Shown one piece after another: positions 34,831 to 43,935 of a stretch of 64,000 nt of DNA. Made by a program: the position numbers and the translations under genes. The stretch is taken from positions 124,001-188,000 of the forward strand of contig NZ_VOHA01000007.1 in NCBI RefSeq assembly GCF_007859315.1, read 5' to 3'. The notes under the pieces are model-generated. The model was not told the origin of the DNA. It was given only the letters and a program-made list of their open reading frames with translations, and did not search any database. The number at the start of each line of letters is the position of its first letter. Positions within the stretch are counted from its first letter, which is position 1. The DNA is from Reyranella sp. CPCC 100927 (lineage in GTDB: Bacteria; Pseudomonadota; Alphaproteobacteria; Reyranellales; Reyranellaceae).

Positions 34831-36996
34831 ATGGCCGAACAAAAGATCTTCAGCGCCTGTCCGCACGATTGTCCGGACACTTGTGCCATGATCACCACGG
34901 TGCGGGACGGCAAGGCGGTCGCGGTGCGCGGCAACCCGGACCACCCGTTCACGCGCGGCGGTCTGTGCGTCAAGGTCAACGACTACCAGAACCGGGTCTA
35001 CAGCCCCGATCGCGTGCTCTTTCCGCTCAAGCGCATCGGCCCGAAGGGCGCCGGGCAGTTCGAGCGCATCACCTGGGATGCGGCGCTGGCCGAGATCAAG
35101 ACCCAGTGGACGGCGATCATCGACCGGCATGGCCCGGCCGCCATCCTGCCCTACAGCTATCTCGGCACCGAGGGCATCCTCAACGGGCTCGGCGCCGGCG
35201 ACGCCTTCTTCAACAAGCTGGGGGCTGCGATCTCCGAGCGGACGTTCTGTGATTCGGCGGCGATCAGCGCCTTCTTCATGTCGTGCGGCCCGACGGCGGC
35301 GGTTGACCCGGAAAGCTTCGTTCATTCCAGGTACATCGTGCTGTGGGCGATCAACACCATCAGCAACAACCTGCACCACTGGCCGTTCATCGCCGAAGCG
35401 CAGGCGCGCGGTGCCAAGGTGGTGGTGATCGATCCTGTCGCCACGCGGACGGCGAAGAAGGCCGACTGGCATATCCGCATCCGTCCGGGGACCGACGCGG
35501 CGCTGGCGCTGGGCATGATGAACGTGATCATCGCCGAGGGCCTGGTCGACCACGACTATGTCGACAAGTACACCGTCGGCTACGAGGACCTGAAGCAACG
35601 CGCCGCGCAATTCCCGCCCGACAAGGTGGCGGCCATCACCGGTGTCGCCGCCGACGACGTGCGGACGCTGGCGCGCGAGTTCGCTACCGCGCAGCCCTCG
35701 GTGATCCGCATGGGCGTCGCCATCGAGCGCAGTGCCGGCGGCGGCAACACCGTGCGCGCGCTGTCGTGCCTGCCGGCCTTGGTCGGGTCCTGGCGCCACT
35801 GCGGCGGCGGCATCCTGCACATGCCGATCTGGGCTTTCCCGGTCAACTGGGACGCCGTCAGCCGGCCCGACTGGATCAGGCCCGGCACGCCCGTCGTCAA
35901 TCAGTGGCGGCTCGGGCCGGCCCTGACCGGCGAACTGCCGCTCAAGACGCCGATCCAGTCGCTGTTCGTCTTCAACTCCAATCCGATGGTCGTGATCGCT
36001 GAGCAGGAAAAGCTCGAACGGGGCCTGGCGCGCGAGGATCTGTTCACGGTGGTCAGCGAGCAGTTCCTGACCGATACGGCGCTCTATGCCGACATCGTGC
36101 TGCCGGCCACGACCCAGCTCGAGCAGTTCGACGTCATGTTCTCCTGGGGCCATCTCTACCTGACGCTGAACGAACCGGCGGTCGCGCCGCTGGGCGAGGC
36201 GGTGTCGAACACCGAGCTCTTCCGGCGCCTGGCCCGCGCCATGGGCTTCAACGACGACTACTGGCAGCGCAATGACGAGGAGATGGTGGCCGCGGCGCTG
36301 GACTGGAACAACCCGGTGCTCGAGGGGATCGATCTGGCATCGCTGCGCCGCACGGGCTATGCGCGATTGAAGGTCGGCACGCCCGATACGTTCGTGCCGC
36401 ATCGCGAAGGCAACTTCCCGACACCGTCCGGCAAATGCGAGTTCAAGTCGTCGATCGCGGCCGGCGGCAACATGGTCCTGCCGCTGTTCCGCCAGGGCTA
36501 CGCCGGCGACCAGAGCGGCGAGGCACTCGATCCGCTGCCGAACTACATCCCGCCCAACGAGTCGCCGGCGACCAACCCGGCGCTGGCGAGCCGCTACACG
36601 CTGAACATGCTGTCGCCCAAGAGCCATGCCTTCCTCAACTCGTCCTACGGCAACATGGCCCTGCAGCAGCATCACGCCGGCGCGCAGAAGGTCATCCTGA
36701 ATCCGCACGACGCCACCGTGCGGGGCATCGCCGGCGGCGAGGTGGTGCGGGTGTTCAACGACCGCGGCGCCTTCGAGGCCATCGCCGAAATCTCCGGCGA
36801 TACCATGGCGGGCATCGTGGTGGCGCCGATGGGCTACTGGCCGCACCACAACCGCTCACGGCGCAGCGTCAACGCCATCAACCCGCCGGCCTTCGCCGAC
36901 TACGGCAACGCGCCGACGTTCTCCGATACGCTGGTCGAGGTGGCAAAGGCATCTCTTCTCCCGCAAGCGGGAAGGGAAGGGGCCCACCGTGCGTAG
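34831..36996 (+). CDS. molybdopterin-dependent oxidoreductase (bis-MGD family)
   Basis: A 721-residue protein of the DMSO reductase superfamily. The N-terminal [4Fe-4S] site is C-x3-C-x3-C (CPHDCPDTC, residues 10-18) plus the Cys in RGGLCVKVN. Later motifs are ERTFCDSAAISAFF (probable Cys ligand region), MGVAIERSAGGGN and the C-terminal dinucleotide-binding domain with SPKSHAFLNSSYGNM and VVAPMGYWPHHN. No Tat signal is present, so it is cytoplasmic. The substrate is unknown; relatives are annotated as formate dehydrogenase-like. The last 12 residues or so come from a repeat, and the stop codon lies in the loop of a hairpin at 36983-37005. Confidence 0.88.
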   Translation: MAEQKIFSACPHDCPDTCAMITTVRDGKAVAVRGNPDHPFTRGGLCVKVNDYQNRVYSPDRVLFPLKRIGPKGAGQFERITWDAALAEIKTQWTAIIDRHGPAAILPYSYLGTEGILNGLGAGDAFFNKLGAAISERTFCDSAAISAFFMSCGPTAAVDPESFVHSRYIVLWAINTISNNLHHWPFIAEAQARGAKVVVIDPVATRTAKKADWHIRIRPGTDAALALGMMNVIIAEGLVDHDYVDKYTVGYEDLKQRAAQFPPDKVAAITGVAADDVRTLAREFATAQPSVIRMGVAIERSAGGGNTVRALSCLPALVGSWRHCGGGILHMPIWAFPVNWDAVSRPDWIRPGTPVVNQWRLGPALTGELPLKTPIQSLFVFNSNPMVVIAEQEKLERGLAREDLFTVVSEQFLTDTALYADIVLPATTQLEQFDVMFSWGHLYLTLNEPAVAPLGEAVSNTELFRRLARAMGFNDDYWQRNDEEMVAAALDWNNPVLEGIDLASLRRTGYARLKVGTPDTFVPHREGNFPTPSGKCEFKSSIAAGGNMVLPLFRQGYAGDQSGEALDPLPNYIPPNESPATNPALASRYTLNMLSPKSHAFLNSSYGNMALQQHHAGAQKVILNPHDATVRGIAGGEVVRVFNDRGAFEAIAEISGDTMAGIVVAPMGYWPHHNRSRRSVNAINPPAFADYGNAPTFSDTLVEVAKASLLPQAGREGAHRA

Positions 36997-37098
36997 CACG
37001 GTGGGAAGGTGAGGGCCCAAGGACGAGGCGCCATGCGTGAAGCCCTCACCCAGCGAGCGCAGCGCGAGCGCCGACCTCACCCGCTTGTGGGAGAGGTG
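36952..37098. repeat. palindromic element overlapping the end of the molybdoenzyme gene
   Basis: The left arm is CTTCTCCCGCAAGCGGGAAG (from 36953) and the right arm is CACCCGCTTGTGGGAGAGG (37078-37096), an imperfect inverted pair. A perfect 10-base stem with a GTA loop (36983-36992 / 36996-37005) contains the stop codon of the upstream gene. The element belongs to the same general class as 6197-6407 and 10966-11119. It marks the left side of the low-GC island; up to the next gene at 37356 I see only a hairpin (37107-37130) and uninterpretable sequence. Confidence 0.75.
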
Positions 37099-37106
37099 AC
37101 AAAGCA

Positions 37107-37130
37107 AAGGGGCCGCTTGCACGGCCCCTT
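37107..37130. terminator. strong hairpin, likely bidirectional terminator
   Basis: AAGGGGCCG (37107-37115), loop CTTGCA and CGGCCCCTT (37122-37130) form a perfect 9-base stem. On the minus strand it is followed by TTTGCTTTG, which favours termination of a minus-strand transcript. No intact minus-strand gene now lies upstream of it, so it may be the leftover end of a gene removed by the island. Confidence 0.55.
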
Positions 37131-37355
37131 CGCATGTCGTCCGGTCGGCGGGATTAGACGGTCGGGCAGTGGTTTGGTGGACAGCTTCCCGGCTTCAAAG
37201 GAACTCCACTCCGGGATCGACCCGGTAATTTTCCCGAATCTTAGAACGTGTTCGATATCCGCGATGCCACGACATTCACTGACATGGATCAGTGGTGATC
37301 TGAATTGGAGAAATGGGAAGGGTAGTTCCGGGACTACGCCAAGCAAGGACGGCTC

Positions 37356-37789
37356 GTGGTCGGGTATCAGGACATCACGACGCCGCAGGGTGGGTCTCTG
37401 AGAATGTCCCGATGGATCATGAAGGACCCTCAGGATGGAGAGGTGGCGGACTTCTTGAACCTTCGTCCGCAGTATCCGGGCATGCTCGTGGACCTGACCG
37501 ACTTCAACGCGACGCGTGGCGTTGATCCCGAGGGATCGGACTACGATTACGAATCTGCGAAGAAGGCAGGTTTCGCACCGGATGAAACCGGACACTGGCC
37601 AAGCCGCGCACCGTTGGACCGGGAAGAATCCAAGCGGCTCGGACTCCCGAAGATTACGGGCTGATACTCAAGGGCCGTGCTCACGAAACGTGGAACATGG
37701 CTATCGAGGAAGACCAGAAGCTTGGCTATCGGCTGGAGCAACGCGAAGGGCGGTATTACTCGGTGAAAGACGACGAACCCAAGCAGTGA
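37356..37789 (+). pseudogene. phage-type structural protein fragment with a one-base frameshift
   Basis: The first part (37356-37664, GTG start, 102 codons) contains YDYESAKKAGFAPDETGHWPSR, a pattern common in short tailed-phage proteins. Homologues normally continue with a GLILKGxxHxT segment. That segment is present here (DYGLILKGRAHETWNMAIEE and then KLGYRLEQREGRYYSV) but in another frame, 37652-37789. Adding one G near 37651 would join the two into one reading frame of about 145 residues. It is therefore a broken gene, a sequencing error or, less likely, a programmed frameshift. The true start is uncertain. Base composition is lower in GC than in the flanking chromosome. Confidence 0.65.
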
Positions 37790-37898
37790 AAGAACCCGGG
37801 GGACCTGGCATAGGCTCGATCCTAACCGGACCTAATCCAAATCGGTATGTGGCGGGATCGTGGTAGGGTAATGCGGGAGCACAACTTGAGGGATACGG

Positions 37899-38252
37899 AT
37901 GAGGCTGCGAGGGCTGTTGGTGCTGCTGGGATTGGTTGCGTTATCTCTGCCGGTCGCGGCTCAGCAAAATCCGTACACTGGTAATGAGGTACTCCCGGGG
38001 TGCCGAACGATCCTCAATGACCGGGCAACTCTGGACTTCAAGGCCGGCCTATGCGCGGGGATGGTGCAGTCGCTCCTCGTGGCGGGGAGCATCATAAAGC
38101 CCGAGTTCGAAATCTGCCCACCAAAGCTGATTACGCTGGAGCAGGCGATTCGGGTCGTGGTGGCATCTGCGGACAAAAACTCGCAAGACACCCATAAGGG
38201 GTTTCATGTGCTAGTGATGATTGCGTTATTGAACGCGTGGCCGTGCAAGTGA
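37899..38252 (+). CDS. Rap1a/Tai-like secreted protein
   Basis: A 117-residue protein with a GAGGG ribosome binding site. Residues 1-21 form a signal peptide (LLVLLGLVALSLPVAAQQ). The mature part has the Rap1a pattern: FKAGLCAGMVQSLL, then FEICPPKLITLEQAIRVVVAS and a C-terminal ALLNAWPCK, with Cys residues at matching places that could form disulfides. Rap1a-type proteins were described as periplasmic immunity proteins against secreted effectors; many orphans exist. No cognate effector is visible nearby. It lies within the low-GC island. Confidence 0.75.
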   Translation: MRLRGLLVLLGLVALSLPVAAQQNPYTGNEVLPGCRTILNDRATLDFKAGLCAGMVQSLLVAGSIIKPEFEICPPKLITLEQAIRVVVASADKNSQDTHKGFHVLVMIALLNAWPCK

Positions 38253-38274
38253 AAAAAATAAGCAGGGGGAGCGG

Positions 38275-39360
38275 ATGTTCGAAGGATGGCCCGGAGAGAA
38301 GCTCTGCATTCAGGTGTGGCAGTCCATCGATAAGCTTGGAACCGGATTACTTGGGCCTTTGCAGGCAAGACGAATGGGACAAGCCCTTGCGGAAGTCCGC
38401 CGTCAGGATGCCCTCATGGATGCACAGACCAAGAAGGACGTTGAAAAGATTCTCTCAGGTGAGGCGACTGTCGACGCATCCGGCAAGCTGATCGGTGCGC
38501 CGGATAGATCGGTTCCCGTCCGGATAGAACCGATCCCGCCGGCACTCTCATACGACCCTGAAAAAATTGATGCGTTCGTTCAGAATCGGGAACACGCCAA
38601 GGCGACCCGCCGGCTGATGAATCTCCGGAGCACCGTCCGGATGGTAGAGGATGAACTGATCGAACAAGCTAAGTTGGAGGGAGAAGAAAAAGTTCCAGAG
38701 ACCCCCCCGAAGGTTGACCCGGATTTGCTGTTTCGGTGGGCTGCTGCGGTGGAGGAAATCTCTAACGAGGACATGCAACGGCTCTGGGCACGTGTGCTCG
38801 CTAAGGAGAGTCAGAGGCCCGGGTCGTTCTCGTTGAGAACGCTCGAAGTGCTACGTGCTATCAAGAGGTCCGAGGCAGAACTGATCGAGAAGGCCGCTAA
38901 GCTTGCTATCGATGGAAACTTCATTCTCAAAGATGACAAACTTGTCGCGCGGTACATCGGTTTTGGCGAATTGATGGTGCTCCAGGACCTCGGCATCCTA
39001 AGTGGATTGGGATCAATGGGCGGTGTGAACAGAACGATCGGCGTTGCTCGGCAGGATTCTGGGGACTTCGCAGCGGTGATCATGTTCCACGGCAACATCG
39101 CCATCCTCGCGCAGACGAGCACGGTAGATTCTATACCTTTGCCTTGTTATCCGCTCACTGGCGTCGGGAAGGAGATCATTCGTTTGTGCCGCACTTCTGC
39201 TGATCTGGAATACCTGTACGCTCTTGGTCATCATGTTAGAAAGCTGCGGAATGTTACGAAGGTCCAATGGGCTATAGTACGTCCTGTGCCAGAGGGAGAT
39301 GGCGTACTAGTGGAAGCCACGTTTGAGTTGCCAAATGGGACAGGCACCTCACAGGGCTAA
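38275..39360 (+). CDS. DUF2806-like protein
   Basis: A 361-residue cytoplasmic protein with an AGGGGG ribosome binding site. The central segment, DLLFRWAAAVEEISNEDMQRLWARVLAKESQRPGSFSLRTLEVLRAIKRSEAELIEKAA (about residues 143-205), is the hallmark of the DUF2806 family. Around residues 100-135 there is a charged helical region that may form a coiled coil. The C-terminal part is variable. The function is not known; such genes are often found in mobile or accessory regions. It starts 22 bases after the Rap1a-like gene, so the two may form an operon. Codon use is more AT-tolerant than in the chromosome flanks. Confidence 0.72.
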   Translation: MFEGWPGEKLCIQVWQSIDKLGTGLLGPLQARRMGQALAEVRRQDALMDAQTKKDVEKILSGEATVDASGKLIGAPDRSVPVRIEPIPPALSYDPEKIDAFVQNREHAKATRRLMNLRSTVRMVEDELIEQAKLEGEEKVPETPPKVDPDLLFRWAAAVEEISNEDMQRLWARVLAKESQRPGSFSLRTLEVLRAIKRSEAELIEKAAKLAIDGNFILKDDKLVARYIGFGELMVLQDLGILSGLGSMGGVNRTIGVARQDSGDFAAVIMFHGNIAILAQTSTVDSIPLPCYPLTGVGKEIIRLCRTSADLEYLYALGHHVRKLRNVTKVQWAIVRPVPEGDGVLVEATFELPNGTGTSQG

Positions 39361-39418
39361 GGCTGCGCCGTATCTGGAATACCGTGCGTTGGATCAGGCC
39401 ACCTTCCTAAAGCGCTTG

Positions 39419-40000
39419 TCATTGTCGTTCGCTGTGTAGGGCCTGGCGGGGAACCCAAACCCCGGTGAGTTTGGCAAATCGTCTACGTCCCTTGATATCG
39501 GTGACGCAACTATGGCTGACCCCGTACTGGGTGGCGATCTCTGAGTACCGACGTGAATCGTTCTAGATCGCTACGAAGTCATCCGGAGATAGCTTTGTGA
39601 GTTTACTCAGTGCAGTCGTGATCCCAGTGATGGAACACCACGACCGACCTGAGTGGATGTGAGAAACGGTTGCTTTGGCGATCCTATAGTTTGCAGCGAT
39701 AACCGAGTAGGGACGGGGATCGGACATGATCGCGAGAACCTGTTCGTTGGTCAGCTTGGTTGTGTTTTGTCCTGACCGCGAGGCGACCCGGTAGACGCGC
39801 GGTAACGCGGTCCGAACCGTCTCTACTTTCGGACTCTCCGCACGAGCTTGCGCTGCGCTACTGTTGTGTAATGACGGTCGGGGCGGGGTGGTTCGGTAAA
39901 ATAGATTTGTCGGGGGGGCGACCATTCTCCCCAGCATTCCTTGTAATGGCTTACGGCGGGGCCGGTGTCCGAAAGGGCATCGGCCCTTTGGTGTCGTCAA
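39419..40000 (-). pseudogene. helix-turn-helix repeat protein interrupted by an in-frame TAG
   Basis: Reading the minus strand, the first part (39563-40000) ends with a domain LTNEQVLAIMSDPRPYSVIAANYRIAKATVSHIHSGRSW. After a TAG at 39563-39565 the same frame continues to a TGA at 39419-39421 and encodes a second copy: NDSRRYSEIATQYGVSHSCVTDIKGRRRF. The two match position by position (SDPRPYSVIAANY against NDSRRYSEIATQY). Such short HTH domains occur in phage HNH nucleases and regulators. So a two-domain DNA-binding protein appears to have been cut by an amber codon. The annotated start is TTG inside a hairpin and is doubtful; the real start may be downstream. Confidence 0.55.
39972..39989 (-). 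terminator. hairpin after the beta-helix membrane protein gene
   Basis: AAAGGGC (39972-39978), loop ATCG, GCCCTTT (39983-39989) make a perfect seven-base stem eight bases after the stop of the minus-strand gene ending at 39997. It lacks a clear U-tract, but its position fits a terminator. It overlaps the formal start of the HTH ORF, an argument against that start. Confidence 0.5.
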
Positions 40001-41436
40001 TCCAATTTGAATCTGCGCCGGATGCTAATGAAGAACATTGCTACGGACAGCAGACCGATCAATCCAAGTGTATGGAACGGAATTAGTAGGGACGTGTCCC
40101 GCAGCACGAGAAGGGACTTGCCGCCAAAAACGCCAAGCGGGTTCAGGATCAGTTGACCGGCGAGGAGAAGGCCCTTTAGGATTCGCTCACCAAAGCCTAG
40201 ACACGAGACAGGGTCGGCGCCGATGCAGTGCAACGACTTCTGCCATCCAACCGCTTGGGAAGGGTCCGCGAGGACGGCAGCGGACAGAAGAGCATCAAGC
40301 AGAACGATTGCGCCCAGTACGATAAGGAAACAGAGGAGTGCCCGATTGGGAGAGTTTCCGTAGCTGCAGCCAATGTCGTAGATGCGGCTTACTGCTTGAT
40401 TGGTACAACTCTCGTTAGGGCGTTCAATGGCCAGTTCTGCCGCGTGGAAGTATCCGGCAGCGAGGGAATGATTTTCTTTGGAAAAGAACGTTCGGACTTT
40501 CCGCAACGCGTGCAAGCTGGGCTTGTTGTCGATCTGTTTGCGCGGTATCCAAGTCCCTTGAATTAGGGTGTCTCCGGTCACAAGGATGCCATCACCGGCC
40601 TGAACGTCGTGAATCCCTCCACTTTTTATGGTCAGATGCCTGTAGCCCTTGTTTTCGAACTTGAGAACGCCAACCCAGCAATTGGTCAGGTGTATCGTTG
40701 CCTCAACGGTGGCCTGTGGCTGAATAGTTCCAATGTAGCAGTTGGTTAGGTGCAGCCGAGAGTTTGCCCGAAGGTCAACTTCCTCGATCTGGCAGCTCTC
40801 TCGTTGGAACGTTCGGCTGGCATCGACAGTCAGTCTGCCAAACCGTTTGATCGCAAGCTGGTCGATGACTTCCGCGAAGTCCTGCCGATACCCGACGTTA
40901 ACATATCCGGTCTCTGGTACCCGGCCCAACTCGCGGTGCGCCCACTCGTAGCGGCTTCTGGGTGCCGTGCTTTTGCCTTTCTCGTAGGCGCGTTCTGATA
41001 TCTCCAGATGCACTTGCTTATCGGCTCGCTGCCACGCGAGAAATCTTTCGAATTCTGGGGGCGCAAGCCAAGAGTCTACCTTGGTCGCTAGCTTCGTCCG
41101 ATAGTGTTGGAACACTGGTTCCCCCGATCTACTTGAACACAACTTTAGAGCAGTGGACGAACGATCGCTGTTTCGCTTTATGGATCTATGCGCTTCATAG
41201 CATTCATGATCCTGTTTTTGTCCAACGAAGCGGCACGCCATATAGCTGCCGCCTTGCTTGTCCGTCATGCCTCGGAACAGGCTTTTCCCTGCCCAGGTGG
41301 GTAGCGCGTTTGCGGATTTTCCCGAGGCGTGCTCGATTGCAAGCCTGATCGGCTCGACCGTGATGACTGCTTTCTGGCTAATTACCCGACGGTGGTGACT
41401 TGGATTCACCGTCTGTTCCGGGTATAATACGACCAA
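39997..41436 (-). CDS. putative beta-helix protein with C-terminal membrane domain
   Basis: Up to 479 residues; the start is uncertain, since the first 60 residues are poor and an inner Met around residue 66 is possible. Residues about 195-290 have short repeating strands (GRLTVDASRTF; VDLRANSRLHLTNCYIGTI; ATIHLTNCWVGVLKF; HLTIKSGGIHDV), like a pentapeptide or bactofilin-type beta-helix. A charged helical linker follows with KENHSLAAGYFHAAELAIERP. Then come membrane segments LLCFLIVLGAIVLLDALLSAAVLA and TLGLIGLLSVAMFFI, with a hydrophobic loop between them (ILKGLLLAGQLILNPLGVFG). The layout resembles pentapeptide proteins with an ion-channel-like C-terminus. I do not recognise a named family. 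Confidence 0.6.
   Translation of the reverse strand: MVVLYPEQTVNPSHHRRVISQKAVITVEPIRLAIEHASGKSANALPTWAGKSLFRGMTDKQGGSYMACRFVGQKQDHECYEAHRSIKRNSDRSSTALKLCSSRSGEPVFQHYRTKLATKVDSWLAPPEFERFLAWQRADKQVHLEISERAYEKGKSTAPRSRYEWAHRELGRVPETGYVNVGYRQDFAEVIDQLAIKRFGRLTVDASRTFQRESCQIEEVDLRANSRLHLTNCYIGTIQPQATVEATIHLTNCWVGVLKFENKGYRHLTIKSGGIHDVQAGDGILVTGDTLIQGTWIPRKQIDNKPSLHALRKVRTFFSKENHSLAAGYFHAAELAIERPNESCTNQAVSRIYDIGCSYGNSPNRALLCFLIVLGAIVLLDALLSAAVLADPSQAVGWQKSLHCIGADPVSCLGFGERILKGLLLAGQLILNPLGVFGGKSLLVLRDTSLLIPFHTLGLIGLLSVAMFFISIRRRFKLD
41400..41428 (+). promoter_or_regulatory. candidate promoter with perfect TATAAT
   Basis: TATAAT at 41423-41428 with TTGGAT at 41400-41405, 17 bases apart. The -10 is perfect and the -35 weak. 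It reads toward the small gene at 41585. It overlaps the 5' end of the minus-strand gene, so the two may interfere. Confidence 0.4.
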
Positions 41437-41584
41437 CTAACAAGACAGACTTCTCACTGTCTCGTGGTTGGGTATAGGGGGTGGTCTGGACCCTCGGGGA
41501 AACACCCAGCACACGAACAGTCATTTGACTCGATACGCCTTTTCCTCGCGGGGGCAGTTCGGGTCGTGCTGTTCGGTGCGCACG

Positions 41585-41794
41585 ATGACTACGATCAAAG
41601 TCTCTGTAACTGCAATCTGTGTCGTCCTGGCCGGGCTGGTCCTGCACCTACCGCCGGATGATCCCGCGCGTCCGTTCGTGGTCGGGCTTTTGTGCGTACT
41701 GCCTCTGGTCGCGATCTTTCGAAATCAGCCCCCGGACCGAAAGCCGAGCCAGACGCGAAGTAGAAAGAAAACCGACGACGGTGGACGACGATAA
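41585..41794 (+). CDS. small hydrophobic protein
   Basis: A 69-residue protein from the ATG at 41585. Two hydrophobic stretches, VSVTAICVVLAGLVLHL (about 6-22) and FVVGLLCVLPLVAIF (about 31-45), suggest two membrane helices joined by a short proline-rich turn (PPDDPARP), followed by a strongly basic tail (RKPSQTRSRKK). No family recognised. The frame is open upstream to 41468. A candidate promoter with TATAAT lies about 160 bases upstream. It is divergent from the beta-helix membrane protein; small membrane proteins next to such genes can be antitoxins or regulators, but nothing here shows that. Confidence 0.4.
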   Translation: MTTIKVSVTAICVVLAGLVLHLPPDDPARPFVVGLLCVLPLVAIFRNQPPDRKPSQTRSRKKTDDGGRR

Positions 41795-41825
41795 TACAAA
41801 TTCTGCCCATGTTGGGAGACACTTT

Positions 41826-41852
41826 GGGGGTCAGAACCGAGTCCCGACCCCC
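41826..41852. repeat. REP-like hairpin at the right edge of the island
   Basis: GGGGGTC (41826-41832) and GACCCCC (41846-41852) pair around a 13-base loop that itself contains ACCGAGTCCC. The motif resembles the GGGGTCAGA...TCTGACCCC palindromes scattered in many proteobacteria. It lies about 30 bases after the glnA stop read on the minus strand, so it may also end glnA transcription. The AT-rich stretch to 41882 holds nothing else. Confidence 0.55.
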
Positions 41853-41882
41853 GTATAAGTAGTTGATTTTAAATGATTTTAA

Positions 41883-43292
41883 TTATATGCTGTAGTACAT
41901 CTTGTACTCGACTGGGGCCGGCTGGTGCTCCCAGTTGTAGACCTCTTCCCACTTCAGCTCCATGTAGCCGTCGATCTGGTCGTCGGTGAAGACGCCGCCC
42001 TTGGTGAGGAAGGCGCGATCGGCGTTGAGGCTATTGAGGGCTTCGCGCAGCGAGCCGCACACGGTGGGGACCTTGACCAGTTCCTCCGGCGGCAGCTCGT
42101 AGAGGTTCTTGTCCATCGCGTCGCCGGGATGGATCTTGTTCTGGATGCCGTCGATGCCGGCCAGCAGCATGGCGGCGAAGGCGAGGTAGGGGTTGGCGCT
42201 GGGGTCGGGGAAGCGCACCTCGACGCGCTTGCCCTTGGGCGAGGCGACGTAGGGGATGCGGCACGACGCCGAGCGGTTGCGCGCCGAGTAGGCCAGCAGC
42301 ACCGGCGCCTCGAAGCCCGGGATCACGCGCTTGTAGCTGTTGGTCGAGGCGTTGCAGAAGGCGTTGAGCGCCTTGGCGTGCTTGATGATGCCGCCGATGT
42401 AGTACAGCGCCGTTTCCGACAGGTCGGCATAGCCGTTGCCGGCGAACAGCGGCTTGCCGCCGTTCCAGATCGACTGGTGGACATGCATGCCCGAACCGTT
42501 GTCGCCGTAGAGCGGCTTGGGCATGAAGGTCGCCGTCTTGCCCCACTGAGCCGAGACGTTGTGCACGCCGTACTTGTACTTCTGCACGTTGTCGGCGGTC
42601 GACACCAGGGTCGAGAAGGCGAAGCCCAGCTCGTTCTGGCCCGGCGCCACCTCGTGGTGGTGGATCATCATGTTGAGACCCATCTCGCCCAGCACCGAGC
42701 ACATCTCGGCGCGCAGGTCGGCCAGCGCGTCGACCGGCGGCACCGGGAAGTAGCCGCCCTTGACGCCCGGACGATGGGCGAGGTTGCCGCCCTCGATGTC
42801 GGCGCCGGTGTTGTGCGGCGCCTCGGCGTAGTCGAGCTTGTAGAACGAGCCGCGCATCTGGACGTCGTACTTGACGTCGTCGAACACGAAGAACTCGAGC
42901 TCCGGACCGAAATAGCAGGTGTCGCCGATGCCGGACTGCTTCAGGTAGGCCTCGGCGCGCTTGGCCGTGGCGCGCGGGCAGCGGGCGTAGCCCTGCATGG
43001 TCGACGGCTCGATGACGTCGCAGAACAGGATCAACGTGGTCTGCGCCGCAAATGGATCGAGCGTGGCCGTCGCCGGATCGGGCATCAGGATCATGTCGGA
43101 CTCGTTGATCGCCTTCCAGCCGGCGATCGAGGAGCCGTCGAACATCACGCCGTCGTTGAACGTGCCTTCGTCGACCGAATGGGCCGTGTAGGCAGTGTGC
43201 TGCCACTTGCCGCGCGGATCGGTGAAGCGGAAGGACACGAACTTGACGTCCTTCTCCTTGATCGTCTGCAGAACGGATTTGGCGTCGGCCAT
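41883..43292 (-). CDS. glnA: glutamine synthetase type I
   Basis: A 469-residue GS-I enzyme, the normal length. It makes glutamine from glutamate, ammonia and ATP in the cytoplasm as a dodecamer. Motifs are [25 protein letters not shown] (N-terminal), [13 protein letters not shown] (metal ligands), [12 protein letters not shown] (about 264-275), and [10 protein letters not shown]. The adenylylation loop is [25 protein letters not shown], whose Tyr (about residue 398) is the regulatory site of adenylyltransferase. It lies 82 bases downstream of glnB, so the pair is probably co-transcribed from the sigma-54 site upstream of glnB. Confidence 0.97.
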   Translation of the reverse strand: MADAKSVLQTIKEKDVKFVSFRFTDPRGKWQHTAYTAHSVDEGTFNDGVMFDGSSIAGWKAINESDMILMPDPATATLDPFAAQTTLILFCDVIEPSTMQGYARCPRATAKRAEAYLKQSGIGDTCYFGPELEFFVFDDVKYDVQMRGSFYKLDYAEAPHNTGADIEGGNLAHRPGVKGGYFPVPPVDALADLRAEMCSVLGEMGLNMMIHHHEVAPGQNELGFAFSTLVSTADNVQKYKYGVHNVSAQWGKTATFMPKPLYGDNGSGMHVHQSIWNGGKPLFAGNGYADLSETALYYIGGIIKHAKALNAFCNASTNSYKRVIPGFEAPVLLAYSARNRSASCRIPYVASPKGKRVEVRFPDPSANPYLAFAAMLLAGIDGIQNKIHPGDAMDKNLYELPPEELVKVPTVCGSLREALNSLNADRAFLTKGGVFTDDQIDGYMELKWEEVYNWEHQPAPVEYKMYYSI

Positions 43293-43374
43293 GTCCCTGC
43301 GTCCTTTCTGATTGTCCCTGGTTGCGATTGCTGGTCCTCGCCGCGCACGACCGCGGCGCTGTCAAACGGCTCCG

Positions 43375-43899
<525 letters not shown>

Positions 43900-43935
43900 C
43901 TAAATTTTAGCCAATTGACTGCTGCCAGGGCAGGG

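Noticed and set aside
37077-37595. 172-residue minus-strand ORF at the left of the island
   Set aside because: It overlaps the hairpin at 37107-37130 and is opposite the phage-type segment, whose motif is convincing.
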